From: Bacteroidetes bacterium UBA7692
GTDB taxonomy: Bacteria > Bacteroidota > Bacteroidia > Chitinophagales > LD1
DNA length: 22,677 bases
NCBI GenBank assembly: GCA_002482725.1
Contig: DLGO01000133.1
Location: forward strand, 4,955-27,631
Direction of reading: 5' to 3'
The stretch's first letter is position 1. Each line of letters starts with the position of its first letter. Position numbers and translations under genes: made by a program. Positions 7,415 to 14,825 of the stretch are shown piece after piece. The notes below the pieces were generated by a model. That model was not told where the DNA came from. It searched no databases and saw only the letters and a program-made list of their open reading frames with translations.

Positions 7415-8178
7415 ATTTCGCCCTCAAATACCTTTTCCGCAGGACCTATTAGATAAATATTCGTAAACTTCTCGTTTGACACCCCAAACGTAACCCTAAG
7501 CTTCCCTCCTTTCACATCCACCTTTATGTTATTGTACTGCCCACCGGTCTGCATATAGTGCGCTATACTTGCAGCCACTACACCTGTGCCACAGCTGTAG
7601 GTTTCATCCTCTACACCACGTTCATAGGTTCTCACAATCAAATGATCCCCATCCAGTGGTTGAGCGAAATTTACATTAATGCCATCATGCTCATAAGTAC
7701 TATTGTAGCGTATTTCTTTAGCCGGATCCATTATTTCCATCTCCTTTACGCCCTTTGCAAATATTACGTAATGAGGAGAGCCTGTATTTAGTACATAGTC
7801 AGACTTGTTTTTCCATACCTCATCCACATCTTTCATTTTTAGATGAATGACGCCATCCTGAATAATACCCTCATGAGGACCGTCTACTGCCAGGAAACTA
7901 CATCGGTTCTTGATTAGTCCCAGATCATGCGCAAACCTTATAATACAGCGGCCTCCGTTACCACACATGCTGCTTTCACTGCCATCGCTGTTGTAGTATA
8001 TCATTTCAAAGTCATATCCTTCTTTGCTGCGTAGCAATATCAACCCATCCCCTCCTATTCCAAACCTTCTGTCACATAGTTTGTTGACCAATGTTGTATC
8101 GTTCCGGTCAAAGGTTTCGTCACGATCATCTATCATGATAAAATCATTACCTGTCCCTTGATATTTATAGAATTTCAC
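7411..8178 (-). CDS. dapF: Diaminopimelate epimerase
   Basis: DapF interconverts LL- and meso-diaminopimelate for lysine and peptidoglycan synthesis by a two-base, PLP-independent mechanism. The 255-residue protein has both active-site cysteines: Cys72 in MCGNGGR (71-77) and Cys196 in SCGTGVVAA (195-203). Other family segments are YQGTGNDF (6-13), GIGGDGL (40-46), NSDGSESS (63-70), NTGSPHYV (131-138) and RTYERGVEDET (183-193). The start is GTG at 8178, giving MKFYKYQGTGND, the usual N-terminus. Its stop overlaps that of cinA by four bases. The OmpA-type protein earlier in the window carries the residues that recognise the meso-diaminopimelate made by this enzyme. Confidence 0.96.
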   Translation of the reverse strand: MKFYKYQGTGNDFIMIDDRDETFDRNDTTLVNKLCDRRFGIGGDGLILLRSKEGYDFEMIYYNSDGSESSMCGNGGRCIIRFAHDLGLIKNRCSFLAVDGPHEGIIQDGVIHLKMKDVDEVWKNKSDYVLNTGSPHYVIFAKGVKEMEIMDPAKEIRYNSTYEHDGINVNFAQPLDGDHLIVRTYERGVEDETYSCGTGVVAASIAHYMQTGGQYNNIKVDVKGGKLRVTFGVSNEKFTNIYLIGPAEKVFEGEI

Positions 8179-8274
8179 AATTGTTAATTTTTGATGTTAA
8201 AACAGGTTAAGCCCTACGTTTTTAAGAAGCAGTATTCGTTCAAAACATTAGTAATTTGCAATACCAATTTTAAG

Positions 8275-8308
8275 CAAAAATAAAATTTTAAGCATCATGG
8301 ACTTCAAA
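8275..8308 (-). promoter_or_regulatory. Candidate dapF promoter (Bacteroidetes TTTG/TAnnTTTG type)
   Basis: On the minus strand TTTG (8308-8305) is followed, 22 bases after its TTG, by an exact TATTTTTG (8282-8275). This fits the Bacteroidetes -33/-7 consensus. The start would give a leader of roughly 90 bases before the dapF GTG. The -33 element lies inside the first codons of htrA. The region is AT-rich, so a chance match is possible. Confidence 0.35.
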
Positions 8309-9796
8309 CGTTTTAGTGGAACATTTTTAGTATCTGCTTTTAGTGCAATAACTGCTGTTGGCTCTTATCATTATTTTTTGGCTCCAAAGCAAACTATTCA
8401 GGTTGTCGAAAATACTCCTGCGCGCTATGCAGCCTATTCAGCTGCAGGTAAGGATGCAGTCCAGCCCATAGATATGCGCTATGCGGCATCGGCAGCTACA
8501 CCTACAGTAGTGCATATAAAATCTACCTACAAAGCTCAAAAACTAAGTAAGAAGGATGGCGACCAGGCAATGAAAGACCTGTTTGGAGATGAATTTTACC
8601 ATTACTTCCAGGGACCAAATCCGTATAGAAGTCAAGCGCAGGTAGCAACAGGCTCAGGGGTTATTGTCAGCGAAGATGGTTATATAGTAACGAATAACCA
8701 CGTAGTAGAAAATGCTGATGAAATTGAGGTTGCGCTCCATAACAATAAGACATATAAAGCCAAACTAATTGGCAAAGATGAAGACACGGACCTGGCGCTC
8801 ATAAAAATTGAAGGCATGCACTTTCCGGCTGCCTCTTTCTCAAATTCAGACTCATTGATGATAGGGGAATGGGTAATGGCAGTTGGAAATCCTTTTAATC
8901 TTTCCAGTACGGTAACCGCAGGTATAGTTTCGGCAAAAGGCAGAAACATCAATATACTCGGCAAAGAAAACGGAACTGGTTCCAGCACCGCCATTGAATC
9001 ATTTATACAAACGGATGCGGCAGTGAATCCAGGTAACAGTGGCGGGGCATTGGTTAATGTAAATGGTGAACTGGTGGGAATCAATACAGCAATTGCCTCC
9101 CCTACAGGCACCTTCGCTGGTTATTCATTTGCAGTACCTTCAAACATTGTAAAAAAAGTAATTTTTGACCTTCAAAAATTCGGGATTACACAGCGTGGAT
9201 TTCTGGGGGTACAGATAAGGGCTGTAGATGATGAAATAGCAAATAACGTAGGATTGGAAAAACCGGCAGGGGTATATGTAGAAACAATAAATCCAGGAAG
9301 TGCAGGTGAAACTGCAGGGCTAAAACAAAAAGACATAGTAACTAAAATCAACGGCATATCTGTTAATAGCGCACCTGAGCTGCAAGAGCAAGTAGCACGC
9401 TACCGCCCTGGCGATAAAATTTCTGTAGAATACCTGCGTGATGGTAAATTGACAACTACATCTGTCATTTTAAAAAACAAGTATAATACTACATCAAACA
9501 TAGATAGTAACAGGGATGTGCTTGGCATATTGGGAATAGAAATACAAGAGCTTACGGCTAAGGAAAAATCCCAGCTTGGAATCAATAGCGGAGTAAAGGT
9601 GCTGGATCTTAATGAAGGGAAACTAAGCGAGTTTACTGACATCAAAAAAGGATTTATTATTACCCAGATAGATGACCAAAACATTAATAGCGTAGATGAT
9701 TTCACAAACGCTATAAAGGGGAAAAACGGTAAAATACTATTGGAAGGCATTTACCCTAACAAACCAATGAGCTACTTATACGCTTTCAAAATGTAA
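8297..9796 (+). CDS. htrA: HtrA/DegP-type periplasmic serine protease
   Basis: HtrA proteases degrade or refold misfolded envelope proteins. The 499-residue product begins with a hydrophobic segment (about 9-27) that acts as signal or anchor. The trypsin-like domain has the catalytic triad His135 (VTNNHVV), Asp165 (DTDLALIK) and Ser248 (NPGNSGGAL). PDZ1 follows (about 300-395, GFLGVQI then AGLKQKDIVTKINGISV) and a degenerate PDZ2 (about 408-499, LGILGIEI then GFIITQIDDQNINSVDD). Length and domain order are those of DegP/DegQ. ATG at 8297. It diverges from dapF across 118 bases and is followed by a perfect terminator hairpin shared with the convergent protease gene. Choice between degP, degQ and degS names is not possible from sequence alone; two PDZ domains argue against DegS. 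Confidence 0.94.
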   Translation: MDFKRFSGTFLVSAFSAITAVGSYHYFLAPKQTIQVVENTPARYAAYSAAGKDAVQPIDMRYAASAATPTVVHIKSTYKAQKLSKKDGDQAMKDLFGDEFYHYFQGPNPYRSQAQVATGSGVIVSEDGYIVTNNHVVENADEIEVALHNNKTYKAKLIGKDEDTDLALIKIEGMHFPAASFSNSDSLMIGEWVMAVGNPFNLSSTVTAGIVSAKGRNINILGKENGTGSSTAIESFIQTDAAVNPGNSGGALVNVNGELVGINTAIASPTGTFAGYSFAVPSNIVKKVIFDLQKFGITQRGFLGVQIRAVDDEIANNVGLEKPAGVYVETINPGSAGETAGLKQKDIVTKINGISVNSAPELQEQVARYRPGDKISVEYLRDGKLTTTSVILKNKYNTTSNIDSNRDVLGILGIEIQELTAKEKSQLGINSGVKVLDLNEGKLSEFTDIKKGFIITQIDDQNINSVDDFTNAIKGKNGKILLEGIYPNKPMSYLYAFKM

Positions 9797-9813
9797 TTGA
9801 AATCATAGAGAAT

Positions 9814-9851
9814 AATAAAAAAGGACAGATAAATATCTGTCCTTTTTTATT
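9814..9851. terminator. Perfect bidirectional intrinsic terminator
   Basis: AATAAAAAAGGACAGATA (9814-9831) and its exact reverse complement (9834-9851) form an 18-bp stem around AA; the practical loop is a few bases larger. The stem carries A-tracts on one side and T-tracts on the other, so it can end transcription of htrA (+) and of the M43 protease gene (-), whose stop is nine bases away. Confidence 0.9.
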
Positions 9852-9859
9852 AGGTACTG

Positions 9860-12706
9860 TTATTGCTTCATTAATTTTATAACAACAGACTCATTCTGAA
9901 CTGTAATATGAGCAAAATAAATACCTGCAGGGTCATCGCTCAGATCTATACTCCACCAATTAGCGTCTCCATTCCATCCATAAATCTTACGACCAAGGTT
10001 ATCTGACACTTCTATTGATTGGATAAGGATATTAGAACTAGTTGTTCTTACATTGAAAAATCCATGGGAAGGATTAGGAACCACATCTAATTTCCATTGT
10101 GCCATACCTTTTAAGCCTGTAGTGGTTAATTCTACATTACCTACAGTACCACCTGAGATTGCTGTGCAGCCATTACCATCCGTTATGGTAACATCATATC
10201 CACCTTGCGGTAATCCTATAGCTGTTTCAGTAGTTTGGCTGGTAGCGTCGTTCCATATATAGGTAAAGGGCACCTGGCCTCCGCTTATTGATGCAGTTAC
10301 TGATCCTGATGCAGAAAAATTAGTATCACTAACAGCAGTAACGCTAGCTACTGGCAAAGAATAAATCTGAATGAATAAATTCCTGGTAATTGAATCTAAT
10401 CCATATTGATTTTTGGCTATCAATGTCACATCGTAAAAACCTGGTTGTGAATAGGTAATTAATGGATTTGCAACATTTGATGAAGCAGGGCTACCTCCTG
10501 GGAAATACCAGACAAAAGAATCGGCCTGGCAAGATGCCAGTTGGGTAAACTGAATGGACAGTCCAGGACAGCCTTTTACCTTATCACTTTCAAAATTTGC
10601 AATTACCGCATTAGTAGTCACAAAATTCTGTTTTACCAGTGTATCATTTCCCGCTTCGTTGGTAGCAACCAACTGTACTGTATACGTCCCTGCTGCACCT
10701 AGAACTATTTTTGGGTTCTTACCTGTGGCTATTGAGTTTACGGGGCCTGTAACTGTCCAGGCAAGGGAATCGGGGTCATAAAGAGATAGGTCATTCAATG
10801 TAATCGTGTCCCCAACACATAATTGAGTATTATTCACTGAGAAATTGGCTTTAGGCTTTACTTGCGCAATAGTAGTTGAATCCTTAACCTGAAAAAGATC
10901 GATTCCAGCCTCTACCAAATGCCCGACAGAGCTATCGAAAGTTCTTACTATCAGCTTCATATTGTTTGAAACTGTAATGAAATTTTTAACTTGGTAGCTC
11001 CTGAACAACCATTGACTGTTACCTGCCGTTGCAACCGAAACTCTTTCCAAAACCACAGATTGAGTACCATTGGTAAGAGATATAATGAGTGAATCATCAG
11101 GCGTTCCAGTTCCTCCATCATTCATAAACCAACGGAAATAGGACAAGACCGGATTAGTATAGGTAGAAAGGTCCATAACAGGAGATGTAAGTGTGGTATT
11201 TCCAAGAGTGTTTGTTGGACCATCAACATCATCAGTACCTGCCTGTCCACCATTATTTCCTGTTACATAAGCCTGATCGCCAAAATCGCCAGACACATCA
11301 CTTCCCGGATTACACTGAATGGTTACATTATTAGCATTACTGAAAGTAGTGCCCACAGGAGCCCCCTTAATCCATTTTCCTGAAGTGGCATTCCCTGCTT
11401 CAGTCCAGTTATAATTGAAGAGAAAATCATCATAATATCCTTTAACAATAAAAACACTTACTGAAGGTGCTCCCTGATTCAATTGTTGCGCAGTAAGTGA
11501 CCCTGTAACAAATCCCCACTTTCCTGCATAAATATCATAATCATCTTCCTGAAGGTTAGCTACAGTAAAATTCCCATTGGCATCGGTTACCACATTATAG
11601 TTTGTGCCGCCATCCAAAAATACAGTTGCGCCAGGTACACCTAAGTTAGTAGCTGCATCTACGACCTTACCTGAATAAGAAAAAGTAGATGGGATAATAC
11701 AAGCATTTGAGGATGTAAGAGATAAACGACGTGCAGCAGCAGCGAGAACAGTAACCATTCTTGTCTTTTGATCTGCAGTAAAAATATTCATACAAGCATC
11801 GTTTGTATAATCCATATAATTCTGCACCATATCATTAGGGTCAGGTGCAGGGTCAACGCAACTATTTGTGGTAGGGCAACCGTAATTGGCAGCATCACTT
11901 TTAGGTGTATCATTGCAATAGTCAGTTGCATTGCAATTGCTGCCATCACCCCATATATGGCGCAAGCCCAACCAATGACCTATTTCATGGGTTGTAGTTC
12001 TTCCTTTGTTATAAGTGGCATCCAGGGTTCCCACCCTTCCAAATGCATTGTACCTGATAACCACGCCATCAGTACTGGCCCCTCCATTGTTAGTGCCAAT
12101 ACCTGTTAGTGACGAATTGGGAAACTGCGCATACCCTAAAATACTAGAACCTGAGCCAAAATTTACCGTCCAGATATTACAATAGCGAGTAGGATCCCAA
12201 TAAGTCTGTGGCTTTAAGGTGCTTTCAATTGTATTCTCTGACCATGAAGCCTGAGACATATTTCTACGGTCAATACCAGGTTCAGCAAGTATGTTCCCAT
12301 TCGGATCAACTAAAGCCGCACAAAACTCTATTTCACAATCTGCTCCTGCCGGATTGGTATTAAAGCCAGCGGTATTAGCCTTTCTGCGATAGTCCTCGTT
12401 CAGCACATCAATCTGGGAGTTTATCTGTGCCTGAGATAAATTTTCATTTTGCCCTACTGCATCACCATTGTGAATTACGTGTACTATAACAGGTATGGTC
12501 AATACAGCCCTGCTACCCTTATTAGGATTTGCATTGTGTTGAGCAATTTTTGCCTGTAACCAATTTTCAAAATCAGTTAAAGATTCGGTAGAATAAGAAG
12601 CCCTTCTGGCTGCATCTACTTCCATAGTAGCACATTTACGCGGAGTTTGGCCTATAGAATTAGAGATTATAGATAACGCAAAGGCTATTGATAAAATACG
12701 TTTCAA
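9860..12706 (-). CDS. Secreted M43-family metalloprotease with PKD, SprB-like and T9SS sorting domains
   Basis: Read from TTG at 12706 the product is 948 residues: a clean signal peptide (KRILSIAFALSIISNSIGQ), a propeptide with Cys25, then an M43 (pappalysin/cytophagalysin) catalytic domain. Zinc motif HEIGHWLGLRH is at about 240-250, with a Met-turn region YMDYTNDACMNIF. Downstream are a carboxypeptidase-regulatory-like domain (SYSGKVVDAATNLGVPGATV), a jelly-roll-like region, two PKD domains, an SprB-like repeat (GGQVPFTYIWND, then GGYDVTITDGNGCTA) and a C-terminal T9SS type A sorting domain (VVPNPSHGFFNV, ending KLMKQ). It is therefore expected to be exported by Sec and T9SS to the surface or medium. 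The frame is open upstream to a TTG at 12790, but that stretch holds a good promoter and precedes the signal peptide, so the 12706 TTG is preferred. No in-frame ATG precedes the signal. Confidence 0.88.
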   Translation of the reverse strand: MKRILSIAFALSIISNSIGQTPRKCATMEVDAARRASYSTESLTDFENWLQAKIAQHNANPNKGSRAVLTIPVIVHVIHNGDAVGQNENLSQAQINSQIDVLNEDYRRKANTAGFNTNPAGADCEIEFCAALVDPNGNILAEPGIDRRNMSQASWSENTIESTLKPQTYWDPTRYCNIWTVNFGSGSSILGYAQFPNSSLTGIGTNNGGASTDGVVIRYNAFGRVGTLDATYNKGRTTTHEIGHWLGLRHIWGDGSNCNATDYCNDTPKSDAANYGCPTTNSCVDPAPDPNDMVQNYMDYTNDACMNIFTADQKTRMVTVLAAAARRLSLTSSNACIIPSTFSYSGKVVDAATNLGVPGATVFLDGGTNYNVVTDANGNFTVANLQEDDYDIYAGKWGFVTGSLTAQQLNQGAPSVSVFIVKGYYDDFLFNYNWTEAGNATSGKWIKGAPVGTTFSNANNVTIQCNPGSDVSGDFGDQAYVTGNNGGQAGTDDVDGPTNTLGNTTLTSPVMDLSTYTNPVLSYFRWFMNDGGTGTPDDSLIISLTNGTQSVVLERVSVATAGNSQWLFRSYQVKNFITVSNNMKLIVRTFDSSVGHLVEAGIDLFQVKDSTTIAQVKPKANFSVNNTQLCVGDTITLNDLSLYDPDSLAWTVTGPVNSIATGKNPKIVLGAAGTYTVQLVATNEAGNDTLVKQNFVTTNAVIANFESDKVKGCPGLSIQFTQLASCQADSFVWYFPGGSPASSNVANPLITYSQPGFYDVTLIAKNQYGLDSITRNLFIQIYSLPVASVTAVSDTNFSASGSVTASISGGQVPFTYIWNDATSQTTETAIGLPQGGYDVTITDGNGCTAISGGTVGNVELTTTGLKGMAQWKLDVVPNPSHGFFNVRTTSSNILIQSIEVSDNLGRKIYGWNGDANWWSIDLSDDPAGIYFAHITVQNESVVIKLMKQ

Positions 12707-12757
12707 GAGAGATGATTTATTGAAATGAATATTAATACCGTTTCCGGATAACGCGAG

Positions 12758-12790
12758 CGAAGATATAGGTTGTTTATTGCTAAAAAACAA
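12758..12790 (-). promoter_or_regulatory. Candidate promoter of the 948-residue M43 protease
   Basis: On the minus strand TTG (12790-12788) lies 22 bases before TATCTTCG (12765-12758), one base off the Bacteroidetes TAnnTTTG -7 element and at a suitable -33/-7 distance. The predicted leader to the TTG start at 12706 is about 45 bases. The TTG of the -33 box is the same triplet that would begin the longest reading frame. Confidence 0.5.
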
Positions 12791-12835
12791 CCTCCTTAAA
12801 TTTCAAATAAGATGTTAATCCAAACGCTTCAATAG

Positions 12836-13459
12836 CTAATAACCAGCCTGTAAATGAGACGTATCGCATGCTATTTCTATATCTGCCGATCCATCTTCCA
12901 TCAGATTTACTTTATACAAGCATAAATTTACGTGATTGAAAAGCTCCATATCTGATAGGGGCCTGCCCGTAAGCGTACACATAAATGCACGGATAAACCT
13001 ACCGTGAGTAGCAATCAGTATCTTGGAGTCGCTCGTTTGGTTCAAAAACTCAAGGAACCTAAGCTGCCTTTGTTGCAAATCATAAGGACTTTCACCGCCC
13101 TCATACCTGGCATGGTTGTTCCCATTTCTCCATTCCTTTAATAAATTTTGGAAAGTGTCGCTTGTATCCAATATGTGATTGGTGCCTTCCATTTCTCCCC
13201 AACTTATTTCATCAAGGTCACTTATACTTTCATGAGGAATACCCAACTCTACAAATGAATGTATGGTTTGCTGCGCCCTGATAAGTGAGGAGGAGTATAG
13301 CTTATCGAAAGAATGATCCTTATAAGCATTAAAAAACATGGCAGCTTGCTGCATTCCTTTTTCATTTAAGGATAGGTTTACACCTTTGCCCTGAACAATT
13401 CCCTTAGCATTATGGTCTGTTTGCCCATGCCTTATGATGTATAATTCTTTCTTTATCAC
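12836..13459 (-). CDS. Histidine phosphatase (phosphoglycerate-mutase-like) family protein
   Basis: The 207-residue protein has the branch-1 histidine phosphatase signature: RHGQTDHN (Arg10, nucleophile His11), SSLIRAQQT (Arg61), probable acid Glu84 in DEISWGEMEG, a GGESPYDLQQR segment and ATHGRFIRAF with His152. The family removes phosphate from diverse small molecules or proteins, so the substrate cannot be named; alpha-ribazole phosphatase or phosphoglycerate-mutase-like annotations are equally generic here. No signal peptide is seen, so it is cytoplasmic. The start is GTG at 13459 and there is no alternative in-frame ATG before the RHG motif. It diverges from menF with only 11 bases between start codons. 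The protease gene downstream has its own promoter. Confidence 0.9.
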   Translation of the reverse strand: MIKKELYIIRHGQTDHNAKGIVQGKGVNLSLNEKGMQQAAMFFNAYKDHSFDKLYSSSLIRAQQTIHSFVELGIPHESISDLDEISWGEMEGTNHILDTSDTFQNLLKEWRNGNNHARYEGGESPYDLQQRQLRFLEFLNQTSDSKILIATHGRFIRAFMCTLTGRPLSDMELFNHVNLCLYKVNLMEDGSADIEIACDTSHLQAGY

Positions 13460-13470
13460 GTGGCAATATT

Positions 13471-14682
13471 GTGCAAGTTTTTCAATATTTCAAGAGAAAT
13501 GATGTTTTAAACCCTACTTTCGGCATTAGTATAAATAGCAAAGCCAAAGCAGCCGTGAAAAAAGAAGAAAAAGGTTTGGATACATATCTGCTACAATCCG
13601 TATTCCATCATTGCAGTAAAAACAACCTTCCCTTTGCCGCATACAGAATTCCCGGACAGGATGCGATACACATAGTACATCAACATCAGTCTGCACTTTT
13701 TCCGTTAGAATCAATTAACGATATTAAAGATTTATCTGGTTTTCTGCTCCACCCATTTACTATAAATAGTAAATATCAGGCTTACTTAATAAAACCTGAT
13801 GTTGTTTTATCCATTCCTCAGAATCAGATCCTAATTAATAATAACGAGCGCTTCGATTCTTCCAGACTAAGACACAGAGATGTAAAAGCTTTTAGCAAAG
13901 ACGATTTTGAAGAATACATTAACAGCGCAAAAAGGGAAATGGGTAATGGCTCATTTGAAAAAATAGTAGCAGCCAGATGCTTAAAACAAGAACCCACAAA
14001 AGATTTCGACCCAATTATTGTATTTATAAATGCTTGCACCACCTATCCGCATACTTTCGCTTCATTAGTGAGTACCGCAGAAACAGGTATATGGATAGGA
14101 GCCTCACCGGAAATTCTATTGAATTTTGCAGATAGTACATTTACCACCTATTCATTAGCCGGCACCAAAGCTACAGATACAAGAAAAGACCTGGAGCACT
14201 GGGGCAAAAAAGAGCAACAAGAACAGAAAATCGTTAGCCAGTTTATAGAAAAAGAATTAAAAAGCTTCCCGGAAATAGTACTCTCAATAAATGGACCGGA
14301 AACCACAGAAGCCGGTAACATCATGCATTTAAGGACAACCTTTTGCATAAACAACTTATCAAAGGACCATTGGCCCGAACTGGTAGCAAAACTTCACCCA
14401 ACCCCAGCAGTATGCGGAATGCCAAAGCAAGCCGCCTTAGGATTTATATTGGCACATGAAAACCATACAAGAGCATATTACAGCGGGTTTCTGGGTCCGG
14501 TCAATATTAATAAGCAGATAAACTTATATGTAAACCTACGCTGCATGGAAGTACAGCAGGACCAACTTCTGGTACATGTAGGCTGTGGCATAACTCCGGA
14601 ATCGGAAGCGCAGGCAGAATGGGATGAAACCATACTAAAATCTAAAACCATGCTAAAGCTATTGGACAATAGCACACTCTGA
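13471..14682 (+). CDS. menF: Isochorismate synthase
   Basis: The 403-residue protein belongs to the chorismate-binding family and fits isochorismate synthase (MenF/EntC/DhbC), which converts chorismate to isochorismate. Catalytic Lys164 (FEKIVAAR) and Glu214 (GASPEIL) are 50 residues apart, exactly as in E. coli EntC (147/197) and MenF (190/240). SLAGT (228-232), MHLRTTF (285-291), HPTPAVCGMPK (309-319) and GFLGPV (339-344) complete the core. The usual EHxxV motif reads EQKIV (251-255). Because menC lies later in the window and I see no siderophore genes, a menaquinone role is favoured over siderophore synthesis. Start is GTG 13471; the nearby ATGs at 13499 and 13502 are out of frame and the next in-frame Met is far inside the protein. 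The promoter must overlap the divergent phosphatase gene. Confidence 0.88.
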   Translation: MQVFQYFKRNDVLNPTFGISINSKAKAAVKKEEKGLDTYLLQSVFHHCSKNNLPFAAYRIPGQDAIHIVHQHQSALFPLESINDIKDLSGFLLHPFTINSKYQAYLIKPDVVLSIPQNQILINNNERFDSSRLRHRDVKAFSKDDFEEYINSAKREMGNGSFEKIVAARCLKQEPTKDFDPIIVFINACTTYPHTFASLVSTAETGIWIGASPEILLNFADSTFTTYSLAGTKATDTRKDLEHWGKKEQQEQKIVSQFIEKELKSFPEIVLSINGPETTEAGNIMHLRTTFCINNLSKDHWPELVAKLHPTPAVCGMPKQAALGFILAHENHTRAYYSGFLGPVNINKQINLYVNLRCMEVQQDQLLVHVGCGITPESEAQAEWDETILKSKTMLKLLDNSTL

Positions 14683-14691
14683 AAAATGAAA

Positions 14692-14720
14692 AACTCCCGT
14701 ACAAGCCGGGAGTTCTCTTT
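14692..14720. terminator. Hairpin terminator 1 after menF
   Basis: AACTCCCG (14692-14699) pairs with CGGGAGTT (14707-14714) around a 7-base loop. A T-rich CTCTTT follows on the plus strand, and TTTTTC follows the stem on the minus strand. It can serve menF, whose stop is nine bases upstream, and may back up the terminator of the opposing gene. Confidence 0.7.
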
Positions 14721-14764
14721 CATAGGTATATGTTTGTGTAATTTATTTCTACGTTAAGAAGTGG

Positions 14765-14800
14765 TGTAAAAACTCCCGCACTAAGACGGGAGTTTTCTTT
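14765..14800. terminator. Hairpin terminator 2 before the second M43 protease stop
   Basis: AAAACTCCCG (14769-14778) pairs with CGGGAGTTTT (14787-14796), a perfect 10-bp stem with an 8-base loop. T-rich sequence flanks the stem in both directions, so it is a likely bidirectional terminator; for the minus-strand protease gene it lies 29 bases past the TAG stop. Confidence 0.78.
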
Positions 14801-14825
14801 CATAGGTATATCTTTATTTAAATTA

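Larger units (their letters stand above)
14689..14815. repeat. Tandemly duplicated hairpin unit (two 47-48 base copies)
   Basis: Copy 1 (14689-14735) and copy 2 (14768-14815) share AAAAACTCCCG, then differ in the loop (7 versus 8 bases), then share CGGGAGTT and a tail ending in CTTTCATAGGTATAT. Outside the loop only two positions differ. The 32-base spacer between copies is not repeated. The pair fills the gap between convergent menF and the second M43 protease gene. Confidence 0.85.

Noticed and set aside
8680..9111. 143-codon minus-strand frame inside htrA
   Set aside because: It is antisense to the catalytic domain of htrA and has no family features.
12707..12790. N-terminal extension of the large M43 protease from TTG 12790
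   Set aside because: It precedes a complete signal peptide and overlaps a well-spaced promoter-like sequence.
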